This document shows positions 1 to 9,023 of a stretch of 64,000 nucleotides of DNA, piece after piece (positions within the stretch are counted from its first letter, which is position 1; the number at the start of each line of letters is the position of its first letter). Origin of the DNA: Eubacterium maltosivorans (GTDB lineage Bacteria; Bacillota; Clostridia; Eubacteriales; Eubacteriaceae). A model generated the notes under the pieces. It worked only from the letters and a program-made list of their open reading frames with translations. It had not been told where the DNA came from and searched no databases. Position numbers and translations under genes: made by a program. The stretch lies in the NCBI RefSeq assembly GCF_002441855.2, contig NZ_CP029487.1, positions 1,550,001-1,614,000 of the forward strand. The letters run 5' to 3'.

Positions 1-16
1 TAAATAATTGTTTCAT
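1..16 (-). CDS. 5' end of a SAM-riboswitch-controlled gene (possibly metK)
   Basis: Only five codons lie in the window (Met-Lys-Gln-Leu-Phe, then a codon beginning with A). An AAGGAG ribosome site at 23-28 sits six bases before the ATG at 14-16. The gene is downstream of a SAM-I riboswitch on the same strand, so it should belong to methionine or SAM metabolism. The residues fit the usual start of clostridial S-adenosylmethionine synthetases (M-K-x-L-F-T), but five residues cannot prove it. The rest of the gene is off the left edge. Confidence 0.55.
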
Positions 17-100
17 TATTCGCTCCTTAAAAATTTGTATTGTCGTAATTCTATTTACCTTTGATAAAGATCACAGATTTTTTAAATCCTTAAATAAAAT

Positions 101-236
101 TAACCCCATGCGCGCATGGGGTTAGATTCGTTCAAAAACCCCATCATTACAGTTTAACTGCAGGTATTGGCACCATGCTTATGCTGGTTGCCGGGTTTCA
201 TCGGGCCTGTCCCTCCACCTCTCTGGATAGGTAAAT
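101..236 (-). promoter_or_regulatory. SAM-I (S-box) riboswitch with terminator platform
   Basis: Read on the minus strand, 230-150 carries the S-box core: AGAGAGGTGGAGGGAC, then CCCGATGAAACCCGGCAACC, then a GCATAAGC arm and a closing GCC. These are the conserved kink-turn and SAM-pocket segments of the SAM-I family. Downstream, 124-101 is a perfect 24-base palindrome (arms TAACCCCATGCG/CGCATGGGGTTA) followed by ATTTTATTT, an intrinsic terminator. The segment GATGGGGTTT just upstream can pair either with the aptamer's 5' side (ACCTATC) or with AACCCCAT of the terminator, as anti-antiterminator/antiterminator logic requires. Bound SAM should therefore stop transcription of the gene at 16-1. Confidence 0.93.
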
Positions 237-253
237 ATTCAATTACTTGTAAT

Positions 254-282
254 AGGATAAACCTACAGGGCTGTTTTGTCAA
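254..282 (-). promoter_or_regulatory. Sigma-A promoter of the S-box transcript
   Basis: The minus strand shows a perfect TTGACA (282-277), a 17-base spacer and TATCCT (259-254). Transcription would start near 247, just ahead of the riboswitch aptamer. Confidence 0.7.
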
Positions 283-310
283 GCCCCTTTTATGGAAAAA
301 AACAAACGGC

Positions 311-1543
311 TTACTGATTCATCCGCCTTTCAATAACGTCAATATCCTTTGGAATCTGCGGCGACAGGTTTTCCGGTCCGTTTTCTGTGATGAGGATATC
401 ATCCTCAATTCTCACGCCCATCCCCATTTCCGCAATATAAAGCCCCGGCTCGCAGGTGATGACCATGCCGGGCTCCAGGATATATTCCCGCTTATCATTG
501 GTGTCATGGGTATCCAGCCCCAGTGAATGGCCGATGCCGTGATAATAGAATTCATTGATGTCTTTATCTTTGGGCACAATGTTGTTTTTTAAACATTTCT
601 CAAGAAAAATATCCTTGGTTGCCTGTTGGATATCCAGCATTTTTGCACCGGGCTGGTACATCTGGATCAGCTCTCGCTGAGCTTCCAGAACCATGCTGTA
701 GACCATGGCCTGTTCGTCAGTGTATTTTCCAGAAACCGGAAAGGTACGGCTGATATCGCCGCAATAGCCCTTATAGCGGGCCCCCAGGTCCAGAAGCACC
801 ATATCGCTTCCCTTCATGGTTGCCTGGTTTTTTATGTAATGCAGCACCGTAGCACTTTTGCCAGAGGCCGCAATGGTCTGGAAGGATACCCCCTGAGCGC
901 CCAGCATATTGATGGTGTATTCAAAGACCGCCTGAATCTGATATTCCTTCATATCTGGCTTCAAATTTTCAAGAATAGCGTCGATCCCCTTCGCGGTTAT
1001 TTCGATGGCGTCACGCAGCGCCTGGATTTCCTCGGGTTTTTTAATTAACCGCATGGCGGTCAAATAAGGCTGAAGGTTTTGAATCTCCATATCTGCGAAC
1101 AGCAGCTTGACCTGCGGATCGCTGGTCGCAAAGCTCTGATGCCTGGGCATGGTAAAATCAAAATACAGGTTGTCAAAACGGGTTTCCTGTAAAACGCAGG
1201 GCTCCAGATCAGAGTTGTAACGCACCTCCTCGATACCAGATAACGCCTGAGCTTCCTCAATACTGATCTTAGCGCCCACCCATTTTTCCTTAAAAGGGTC
1301 TGGCTCATCAATGAATAAACGCTCTGTAACCTCGCCATTGGCGTCCTTTTCCATCAGAAGGGTCACATTAGGCTCCTCAATCCCCGTCAGATAATAAAAG
1401 TTGTTATCTGTGTAAAAGGGATAGTCCGCGTCCAGCGACTGCTGGACCGCCCGTCCGGAATAGATGATCGCCAGGCTCTCCATCTCCAGCTTTTCGCCTA
1501 ATTCTCTGCGGGTTTGTCTATAAAAATTCTGTGATAATGGCAT
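311..1543 (-). CDS. pepP: Xaa-Pro aminopeptidase (M24B family)
   Basis: A 410-residue cytosolic dimetal peptidase expected to release N-terminal residues ahead of proline. The N-terminal third is the AMP_N domain (YYLTGIEEP near residue 50). The C-terminal creatinase fold carries the metal ligands: DLGARYKGYCGDISRTFP (two Asp), HGIGHSLGLDTHD (His), TCEPGLYI (Glu) and GVRIEDDILI (Glu). I chose the ATG at 1543, seven bases after GGAAG, over the GTG two codons upstream. It is a single gene; a hairpin separates it from the HAD gene upstream, and the riboswitch promoter lies downstream. Length and motifs fit PepP/AmpP well. Confidence 0.92.
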   Translation of the reverse strand: MPLSQNFYRQTRRELGEKLEMESLAIIYSGRAVQQSLDADYPFYTDNNFYYLTGIEEPNVTLLMEKDANGEVTERLFIDEPDPFKEKWVGAKISIEEAQALSGIEEVRYNSDLEPCVLQETRFDNLYFDFTMPRHQSFATSDPQVKLLFADMEIQNLQPYLTAMRLIKKPEEIQALRDAIEITAKGIDAILENLKPDMKEYQIQAVFEYTINMLGAQGVSFQTIAASGKSATVLHYIKNQATMKGSDMVLLDLGARYKGYCGDISRTFPVSGKYTDEQAMVYSMVLEAQRELIQMYQPGAKMLDIQQATKDIFLEKCLKNNIVPKDKDINEFYYHGIGHSLGLDTHDTNDKREYILEPGMVITCEPGLYIAEMGMGVRIEDDILITENGPENLSPQIPKDIDVIERRMNQ

Positions 1544-1595
1544 TTTCACACTTCCTTTTAATTATTTTGTCACTAAGGACTATTGTAAACATAAA

Positions 1596-1627
1596 AAAGA
1601 CCAAATTCAATACTGAATTTGATCTTT
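1596..1627 (-). terminator. Intrinsic terminator after the HAD hydrolase gene
   Basis: Arms AAAGATCAAATTCA and TGAATTTGGTCTTT on the minus strand form a 14-bp stem with one wobble and a four-base loop. It is followed by TTTTATG. Confidence 0.75.
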
Positions 1628-1664
1628 AGCCAAAAGAGTCAGCGCATTTCACCAATCCCCTTTT

Positions 1665-2465
1665 TTATTGCAATACATACCTTTCCAAAAGCCAGGCCAC
1701 GCCGTCTTCATCATTGGTTTTCTCACCAACGGCATCGGCGTGCACCTTAACGCTGTCCATGGCGTTTTTGACCGCCATCCCCAACCCGGCGCCTTCGATC
1801 ATCGGAATATCATTTTCGCTGTCCCCGATACAGGCCATCTCATCGGCCGCAATGCCGTAAAACTTGGCCAGCTCCGTAAGGGCCGCGAATTTGTTCAGGC
1901 CCTCCATGGTGATTTCCATAAGATTGCGCCCCGCGTGAAAGGTAATGGTTCCATCGCAGCGGATCGACTGGATACGCTCAAGCTCTTCCTCAGACTGATA
2001 GGAAAACACAAACTTAAGGGCATCTTCTACTGCCGAAAGATCCTCCAGCCGCTCAATATAAGGCCGGCGCACACCAGGTACCTTCCCATAAACATGGCAC
2101 AGAGGCTGGTCTGCTATATCATAAAACATATTGTGGCTCGTGGCCACAAAGCAGGGCACCCCCAGCTCCCGCGTCTGGCTTAAAACACTGAGATACCGGG
2201 CTCTGTCGATGGCACCCATCACCTTTAAAATTTTATCCTCGTTAAAAATAGTCCCGCCGCCGTCGCCAACGTGGTATTCTTTTTCAAGCCCCAGCCCAAT
2301 CTTCTTGATGAACACCAGCTGAGATTCATTAAACCGTCCGCTTGCTGTAACCACCCGGATTCCTCTGTCGATGCACGCCTCCAGCACTTCCCGGTTTTTA
2401 TGGGAAATCTGCTTATCTGTTGTCAAAAGGGTGTCGTCAAGATCAAGGGCAATCAGACGAACCAT
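1665..2465 (-). CDS. Cof-type HAD-IIB sugar-phosphate phosphatase
   Basis: A 266-residue cytosolic phosphatase of the HAD superfamily, Cof/YidA type. Motif I is ALDLDDTLLTTD at the N terminus (nucleophile and acid Asp). Motif II is the TASGR segment near residue 45. Motif IV is CIGDSENDIPMI near residue 215, followed by GLGMAVKNAMDSVK. The ATG at 2465 follows GGGGGA eight bases upstream, four bases after the stop of the upstream membrane-protein gene, so the two are translationally coupled. A TTG five codons earlier would overlap that gene and is less likely. These enzymes act on phosphorylated sugars or cofactors; the substrate cannot be told from sequence. Confidence 0.88.
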   Translation of the reverse strand: MVRLIALDLDDTLLTTDKQISHKNREVLEACIDRGIRVVTASGRFNESQLVFIKKIGLGLEKEYHVGDGGGTIFNEDKILKVMGAIDRARYLSVLSQTRELGVPCFVATSHNMFYDIADQPLCHVYGKVPGVRRPYIERLEDLSAVEDALKFVFSYQSEEELERIQSIRCDGTITFHAGRNLMEITMEGLNKFAALTELAKFYGIAADEMACIGDSENDIPMIEGAGLGMAVKNAMDSVKVHADAVGEKTNDEDGVAWLLERYVLQ

Positions 2466-2469
2466 CTCA

Positions 2470-2961
2470 TCATCCCCCAACTGCCATAAGGCCGAGGGCG
2501 CATAATGTTGTCACAATAACGCCTGCGATGGCTGAGCCCAGAATAACCGACAGCATGCCGCGCTTAAAGTCCATCTCAATGAGCGATGCGGCAAGACAGC
2601 CGGTCCAGACGCCAGTGCCCGGCAGCGGAATCGCCACAAAAATCATCAACCCCCAGAATTTGTACTGTGTGATTTTCTCTGATTTTTTCATCCCTCTTGT
2701 GTGCAGCCAATTGGCAAAGGGGCCAAAAACCTTTGTACCCCGCATCCATTTTAAGACCGCCGGTAAAAACAGCAGAATAAAGGGCGCCGGTATAATGCTT
2801 CCGAGCCAGGACAGCAAAAAAACCTGAAGGTAAGGCATGTGCAGCACCAGGGTTCCCCACGGAATTGCGCCTCTGAGTTCAACAATCGGAATCGCTGAGA
2901 TAATGAAAACCTCCAGCCAGTCCGGTAAAAAAGCAAAAAAATTAATAATCGCCTGGGACAT
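2470..2961 (-). CDS. Small multidrug export-like membrane protein (COG2426)
   Basis: A 163-residue integral membrane protein with about four hydrophobic segments. It matches the family called putative small multidrug exporter (COG2426), with the signature AIPIVELRGAIPWG near residue 25 and the PLPGTGVWTG turn near residue 110. The family resembles DedA proteins and its transport role is only presumed. It is the first gene of a two-gene minus-strand unit with the HAD phosphatase, whose start overlaps its end region. The ribosome site AAAGGAGAA precedes the ATG at 2961. Confidence 0.85.
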   Translation of the reverse strand: MSQAIINFFAFLPDWLEVFIISAIPIVELRGAIPWGTLVLHMPYLQVFLLSWLGSIIPAPFILLFLPAVLKWMRGTKVFGPFANWLHTRGMKKSEKITQYKFWGLMIFVAIPLPGTGVWTGCLAASLIEMDFKRGMLSVILGSAIAGVIVTTLCALGLMAVGG

Positions 2962-3184
2962 TCGTTTCTCCTTTGTTTTTAATCATCTTTATTAAAACTT
3001 AAGCATTTTCAATATTGGAATATGCAATTAAAAATTATAACATTAATTTCTATCCGAAACAACTATAAAGGTGCTTGACAAGCTTTCCAAAAGTTTTATT
3101 TTCAGTTAAAAAACCGGTGCAAAATTTGTTTTTTCCTTTGTATAATGGTAAAATACCAGTAGTTTGTTATATAAAGGAGACATC

Positions 3185-3895
3185 ATGAAAAAGATCCTCG
3201 GACCTTTAAGAAGAGCAGTTGAAAAATATGAAATGATACGCCCCGGCGACCGCATCGCAGTTGGTCTGTCCGGCGGTAAGGACAGCACCGCACTGCTGGT
3301 TGCCATGAAGCGCTTTCAATATTTCTCGCCAGTTCCTTTTGAACTGGAGGGTATTACCTTAGATATGGGCTTTGGCGGAATGGACTTTGAACCGCTGGTT
3401 CAGCTCTGCGCTGAGCTGGACATCCCCTACACCATCAAAAAAACACAGATCGGTCCCATTGTTTTTGAGGCCAGACAGGAAAAAAAACCCTGCGCCCTCT
3501 GCGCCAGAATGAAACGCGGCGCACTGCACGACCTGTCCATTGAGCGGGGCTGCCGTAAAATCGCCCTCGGCCACCACGCCGATGACGCCATCGAGACCTT
3601 TTTCCTGAGCCTTTTTTATGAGGGCCGCGTCAACACCTTTTCACCGGTAACCTACCTTGACCGGAAGGATATCACCCTGATTCGCCCCTTAATCTTTGTT
3701 AAGGAAAAGGATATTGTCTACAATCCTGAGGTCAAAGCACTGCCCGTCATTAAAAGCACCTGTCCCGCCGACGGCCATACCAAGCGTGAGGACATGAAAG
3801 ACATGATGAAAGAGCTCAGAAAGACCATTCCCGAGCTGGATGACCGCATCCTGAAGGCCATCCAGAATAAAGAACAGTTCCACCTGTGGTTCTGA
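3185..3895 (+). CDS. TtcA-like tRNA 2-thiolation ATPase (PP-loop)
   Basis: A 236-residue protein of the TtcA/TilS-like adenine nucleotide alpha hydrolase group. The PP-loop is VGLSGGKDSTALL near residue 30. CALCARMKRGAL near residue 105 is the CxxC pair that binds Fe-S or carries sulfur in TtcA relatives. GHHADDAIET follows near residue 130, and the C-terminal region has a single Cys (STCPADG). It would thiolate a tRNA base. The ATG at 3185 sits six bases after AAAGGAG; the TTG at 3164 upstream is inside the leader and is rejected. It precedes the two-component operon but has its own start region. The exact modified base (C32 or another) is uncertain. Confidence 0.8.
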   Translation: MKKILGPLRRAVEKYEMIRPGDRIAVGLSGGKDSTALLVAMKRFQYFSPVPFELEGITLDMGFGGMDFEPLVQLCAELDIPYTIKKTQIGPIVFEARQEKKPCALCARMKRGALHDLSIERGCRKIALGHHADDAIETFFLSLFYEGRVNTFSPVTYLDRKDITLIRPLIFVKEKDIVYNPEVKALPVIKSTCPADGHTKREDMKDMMKELRKTIPELDDRILKAIQNKEQFHLWF

Positions 3896-3901
3896 TCACT
3901 T

Positions 3902-3930
3902 TTGACATATTACATTACATGATATTTATA
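3902..3930 (+). promoter_or_regulatory. Possible promoter of the two-component operon
   Basis: A perfect TTGACA (3902-3907) lies just after the stop of the tRNA thiolase gene. Seventeen bases on is TTTATA, within an AT-rich TATTTATATATA run. The -10 is weak, so this is a candidate only. Confidence 0.35.
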
Positions 3931-3947
3931 TATAAAAGGAGAACAGC

Positions 3948-4633
<686 letters not shown>

Positions 4634-4634
<1 letters not shown>

Positions 4635-6436
4635 TGCAAATGACCTACCGGGGGCGAATGATTGTTTACAATATCGCCCTTTTTATCGCTACCTTTATCA
4701 TTGTTATTTTCTGTGTGGTCCAGGGCGTTACCTACTACTATATCAACCAGGCAAAGGATAAGCTCGGGGTCATGAGTCAGGACGCAGTGCTTTATATTGG
4801 CCAGGAGCTCAAGGCCAGCTCCTCCGAAGCGGCCAATGAAACCCGCTACATCGACAACAGCCTGTCCTTCAGCAAAAGCATTGCCCAGCTCGAAAACAGC
4901 CGGGTTATTCTTTTCGACGCCGCCGGCAACGCCATTGCGGACTCCGTCTCGATTCCGGACAATCAATTTCTGAGCAATGAGATTGCCCTTTCTCGCCAAA
5001 AGGACAGTCCGGTCATGACTCTGAAAAGCATCGACAACACCAGTGTTCTTTATTATGTATCGCCAATCGAGATCGACAATAATTTTCTTGGCTATGTTGG
5101 CTTTATCTATTCACTGGATAATATGGACTCCTTCCTCAGCCTGTGCACGCTTTTGTTTGTCATCGGCGGAATTCTGGGCCTGACCATTCTGGTGGTGGTC
5201 ACCCTGTCCTTCTCCAAGCATTTTGTCCAGCCCATCAAGGATTTGACCCGCATTTCAAGCGAAATCAACAAGGGCAATTACAATGTCATGGTTCATTACA
5301 GCCGGGACGATGAGATCGGGGATCTCACCCAGGTTTTTAACAAGATGTCTCAGAATGTCAACAATGTAATCCTACAGCTGGAATCCGAACGAAAACGCCT
5401 CGCCAGTGTTCTGGCCTCCCTTGACGACGGGTTGCTGGCCATAGACAAAAAGGGGAATATCATCACGTCCAATTCCTATATCAAAACCTACTTTAATATA
5501 TCCAACCCCAAAACAATCTATGATTTCCAGTACCAGTCCTTCCTCCGGGATATGTTTGACGATCTTAAAAACGGCAAGGACCATATATCAGAGGAAATCG
5601 ACTGTAACGGCCGTAATCTCCTTATCATCGGCAGTCCCATCCGGGAAGCCGGCTATGAAGAAAATTACATGATCATCATCCGTAACGTCACTGCCACCAA
5701 GCAGTTCCAGAATGAACAGAAAAAATTCATCAGTTCAGTTTCACATGAGCTGCGGACGCCGCTGACGACCATTATCGGCTACACGGATATGCTCACCCGG
5801 AGACAGGTGGTGGACCCCGAAATTCTGAACCGTTCGCTGTCGACCATCAATCGTGAGGGGCACCGTCTGCTGCGCCTTGTGGATGATTTACTGAATGTGA
5901 ACCAGTTTGATAAAATCGAATTTGACGTTAAAAAGGCTAACCTCGACCTGCATGCCCTGCTCATCGATGTCGTCGACCAAATGCAGATTAAATCCAGCCA
6001 AAACGACATTGAGATCAACTATAAATCGGACGAGAACCTGCCGGAGATACTCGGCGATTACGACCGGCTCCAACAGCTTTTCATCAATGTTTTACACAAC
6101 GCGATCAAATACTCTGACAAAGGGGATATCATCGACGTGGTTTCCACGCGCGAAGACGGCAGTATTGTTGTTTCAATCCGCGATTACGGTGTTGGTATCT
6201 CCGACGTGGAAAAGGACCGCATCTTCAATGCTTTCTACCGTGTCGATGAAGACCGCGCCCGGAGCGAGGGCGAAGGTGGCGCTGGACTTGGCCTCTACCT
6301 GGTAAAACAGATCGTTGAAAAGCACAATGGCACCATCCGCGTCGACAGCCAGGTCGGTGAAGGCACCAACGTTATCGTAACCCTGCCCGTCATTGAAAAA
6401 GCACTTGCCGGAGGTGAAGAAAATGAAAAAGAATAA
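4634..6436 (+). CDS. Membrane sensor histidine kinase (PhoR/WalK type)
   Basis: A 600-residue sensor kinase partnered with the upstream regulator. One transmembrane helix is at about 10-32 and another at about 170-190, flanking a roughly 135-residue extracellular sensor domain. Then come a HAMP linker (about 192-240, with DDEIGDLTQVFNKM), a PAS domain (about 250-355), HisKA with the phosphoacceptor His371 in SVSHELRTPLTTI, and a HATPase with N box NVLHNAIKYS, DYGVGI and GAGLGLYLVK. All kinase motifs are intact. Its last 14 bases overlap the start of the lipoprotein gene, suggesting a three-gene operon like wal/yyc loci, though no YycH or YycI homologue is seen. Confidence 0.93.
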
Positions 6437-7571
6437 ATGGATCACGCTGCTTCTGCTTTGTGCGCTCCCATTTTTCCTCGGCGGCTGCAGAAGCTTTCTG
6501 GTGCCCCAGGATAAACCGCTGGCTCTTAACAACGCACTGCTTCAGCAAAAAAACGCACAGAGCAAAATGGAAATCCTTTCCTTTGAAAACATCGGAACCG
6601 GGATGGTTCAGGACATATCTTACGACGGCAGCACACTTCTGTTACTTAACACCACTGAAGCGCCGCCCATCACCTATAACATCAATTTGCTCAAGGTGGG
6701 TGAAAATGAAAACCAGCTGACCAGCTTTGTCAATTCCGAAAAGCACCAGCTTTCCGCCAAATTCGACGAATACGCCAGAGGTGTCTTTTATGTTGAAAAG
6801 GGGCTGGACACTGGAAACGAAAAATCCTCAAACCAGCTTATCTGGACCTCCATCGACAAGAGCGTTACAAAGACCATTTCCTCTCCTGAGGAAAATGTCA
6901 ACTCAAATATCTGTATTGTGGACGATAGCAGCGTCATCTACAGCAACACCAGCAATCAGATTGTCATGGCAAACTCAGACGGCGACCGCCGTATTTACCA
7001 TACGGTCCGCGGCATTCCCGTTCAAGATATCCAATATTACCCCAAAAACAACGCGGTTATCTTCACAGGTACAGACCCGACCGATGATCAGAAAACAAAC
7101 CTGTACCTTTCCGAGATAAAGGACGGAACTGATGAGCTCAGCTCTACCCTAATCGATGAAAATGTTATAAACTTTGATATTAACCGCCAAAACGGCAGCA
7201 TTATCTACACGCAAAATTATGGAGATTCCAACCGGATCATGAGTTACAGTATCAGCAAAGGGACTCAGGCCTCCGTTATCAGCGAAGGGAATTTTACTTC
7301 GGCGGTGTATACGCCAGGCGGAGAGAAAATCCTGTACACGCAGTTTTCCAGCATCAATACCAAGACCTCTCAGTCCATCTGGATCATGGATGCAAACGGA
7401 AAAAACAAGCTGCAGATATCCGCCCCCCTGACCCTGACCTCGGCAATTATCGCCCACCCCTACAAGTCCACGATCTATTTCTCCATCGAGAAAAAAAGGG
7501 AGGCAACTACTGCCGACACCAAAGGGCAGCCCATTTCACAAATCTACAAAATCGATTATAACATTAATTAG
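6423..7571 (+). CDS. Lipoprotein with a predicted beta-propeller, two-component operon
   Basis: A 382-residue secreted lipoprotein. The signal peptide ends in the lipobox FLGGC (Cys22). The rest is beta-rich, with repeated strands such as VIYSNTSNQIVMA, IIYTQNYGDSNRI and ILYTQFSS that look like TolB-type propeller blades. The ATG at 6423 is inside the kinase gene, directly after GGAGGTGAAGAA, so translation is coupled. Co-expression with the kinase suggests it senses or modulates the extracellular signal, but that is inference. No enzyme motif is visible. A strong terminator follows. Confidence 0.75.
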   Translation: MKKNKWITLLLLCALPFFLGGCRSFLVPQDKPLALNNALLQQKNAQSKMEILSFENIGTGMVQDISYDGSTLLLLNTTEAPPITYNINLLKVGENENQLTSFVNSEKHQLSAKFDEYARGVFYVEKGLDTGNEKSSNQLIWTSIDKSVTKTISSPEENVNSNICIVDDSSVIYSNTSNQIVMANSDGDRRIYHTVRGIPVQDIQYYPKNNAVIFTGTDPTDDQKTNLYLSEIKDGTDELSSTLIDENVINFDINRQNGSIIYTQNYGDSNRIMSYSISKGTQASVISEGNFTSAVYTPGGEKILYTQFSSINTKTSQSIWIMDANGKNKLQISAPLTLTSAIIAHPYKSTIYFSIEKKREATTADTKGQPISQIYKIDYNIN

Positions 7572-7574
7572 CCG

Positions 7575-7609
7575 CAACGCCCGGGTACCATGCTGGTACC
7601 CGGGCGTTG
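7575..7609 (+). terminator. Intrinsic terminator of the two-component operon
   Basis: A 16-bp perfect stem (CAACGCCCGGGTACCA / TGGTACCCGGGCGTTG) with a three-base loop begins four bases after the lipoprotein stop and is followed by TCTTTAT. Confidence 0.85.
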
Positions 7610-7706
7610 TCTTTATAAATATATGCGCACTTTTTAACAAAACAATGGCTGATTATGATATAATAGAACATAATGACGAATACATTTCAGGAGGAAAATT
7701 TATTTT

Positions 7707-8969
7707 ATGGACAGTAGCAGTCTAATAATGATGTTTGTTCTCGCACTGCTTATTTTAATGTCGGCCTATTTTTCGGCCACCGAGACAGCCTTTTCAACCT
7801 TTAACAAAATCCGCATGAAAAACATGGCGGCCGAAGGCAATAAGAAAGCAGCTCTGGTACTGAACATCAGCAAAGACTACGACAAAATGCTCTCGACCAT
7901 TCTCATCGGCAACAATATTGTGAACATTACCTCAGCCTCGCTGGCAACCGTCCTGTTTACCCGGTATTTTGGCGATCTGGGCGTCACCATCTCCACTGTG
8001 GTCATGACCATCCTTGTTTTGATTTTCGGGGAAATTTCTCCCAAAAGTATGGCCAAAGAGAGCCCTGAGAAGTTTTCTGTTTTTTCAGCGCCGATTTTAA
8101 ATTTTTTTATTTATCTTCTGACACCCCTGACCTTTGTCTTTTCACAGTGGAAAAGACTGCTGTCAAAATTTTTCAAATCCGCGGACGGTCCCAGCTTCAC
8201 TGATGAAGAACTGAAAACCATTGTGGATGAAGCCCAGAACGAAGGGGTATTAGACGAACATGAGAGCGAGCTGATCCGTTCCGCCATTGAATTTGACGAC
8301 CTCAGTGCCGGGGATATTGCCATTCCCAGAGTCGATATCTCTGCCATCGATCTCGAAACGCCGCTGGATGAAATAGAACAGCTCTTTTCAACCACCGGTT
8401 ACTCCAGACTTCCGGTATACATCAAAAGCATTGATAATATCATTGGCATGATCCATGAGAAGGATTTTCATTCACTGATCAATCACGATATTACCTCTAT
8501 TCAGGGAATTGTGGCCGATGTGGTGTACGCCAGTGAAAACATGAAAATCTCTACGCTGCTGCGGCTGCTTCAAAAGTCTAAGACCCATATGGCCATTGTC
8601 GCGGACGAATTCGGCGGCACATTTGGGCTGGTCACCCTTGAAGATATACTGGAAGAGCTTGTGGGCGATATATGGGACGAACATGACCAGATCGTGGAAG
8701 TTTTCAAGCCCCTGGACGATCATACAACCCTGGTTTCCTGCCATGCTAACCTCATCGATATGTTTGAATACTTCAATATCCAATTTCAAAATAAGGACCT
8801 GGACTCCAATACCGTCAACGGCTGGGTGGTTGACCTGCTTGGCCATATACCAAAGGTCGGCGACACCTTCACCTATGAAAATCTTGCCATTACCATCACA
8901 AAAGCCAGCCTCAAGTGTGTTCTTGAAATCAAGATCGTCCGGACAGAAGAGCCTGAAAAAGATGCTTGA
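7707..8969 (+). CDS. CNNM/CorC-type membrane protein with CBS domains
   Basis: A 420-residue membrane protein of the hemolysin/CNNM family, implicated in Mg2+ or Co2+ homeostasis in bacteria. The DUF21 membrane domain (about 1-190) has the signature [11 protein letters not shown] and [10 protein letters not shown]. Two CBS domains follow (about 205-330, with [21 protein letters not shown] and [21 protein letters not shown]), then a CorC_HlyC domain (about 335-415). AGGAGGAAAAT precedes the ATG. It stands alone between two terminators. The hemolysin name is historical. Confidence 0.9.
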   Translation: MDSSSLIMMFVLALLILMSAYFSATETAFSTFNKIRMKNMAAEGNKKAALVLNISKDYDKMLSTILIGNNIVNITSASLATVLFTRYFGDLGVTISTVVMTILVLIFGEISPKSMAKESPEKFSVFSAPILNFFIYLLTPLTFVFSQWKRLLSKFFKSADGPSFTDEELKTIVDEAQNEGVLDEHESELIRSAIEFDDLSAGDIAIPRVDISAIDLETPLDEIEQLFSTTGYSRLPVYIKSIDNIIGMIHEKDFHSLINHDITSIQGIVADVVYASENMKISTLLRLLQKSKTHMAIVADEFGGTFGLVTLEDILEELVGDIWDEHDQIVEVFKPLDDHTTLVSCHANLIDMFEYFNIQFQNKDLDSNTVNGWVVDLLGHIPKVGDTFTYENLAITITKASLKCVLEIKIVRTEEPEKDA

Positions 8970-8983
8970 ATTTAATCCATTAA

Positions 8984-9013
8984 AAAAAGCCTGCAAAAAC
9001 GGCAGGCTTTTTT
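8984..9013. terminator. Bidirectional terminator between the CNNM gene and pyk
   Basis: Arms GCCTGC (8989-8994) and GCAGGC (9002-9007) are flanked by an A run on the left and a T run on the right. It can serve the converging CNNM and pyk transcripts. Confidence 0.8.
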
Positions 9014-9023
9014 ATTTTTTTGC

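Noticed and set aside
2466-2480. TTG start for the HAD phosphatase
   Set aside because: It would extend into the upstream gene and lacks family sequence; the ATG at 2465 has the better ribosome site.
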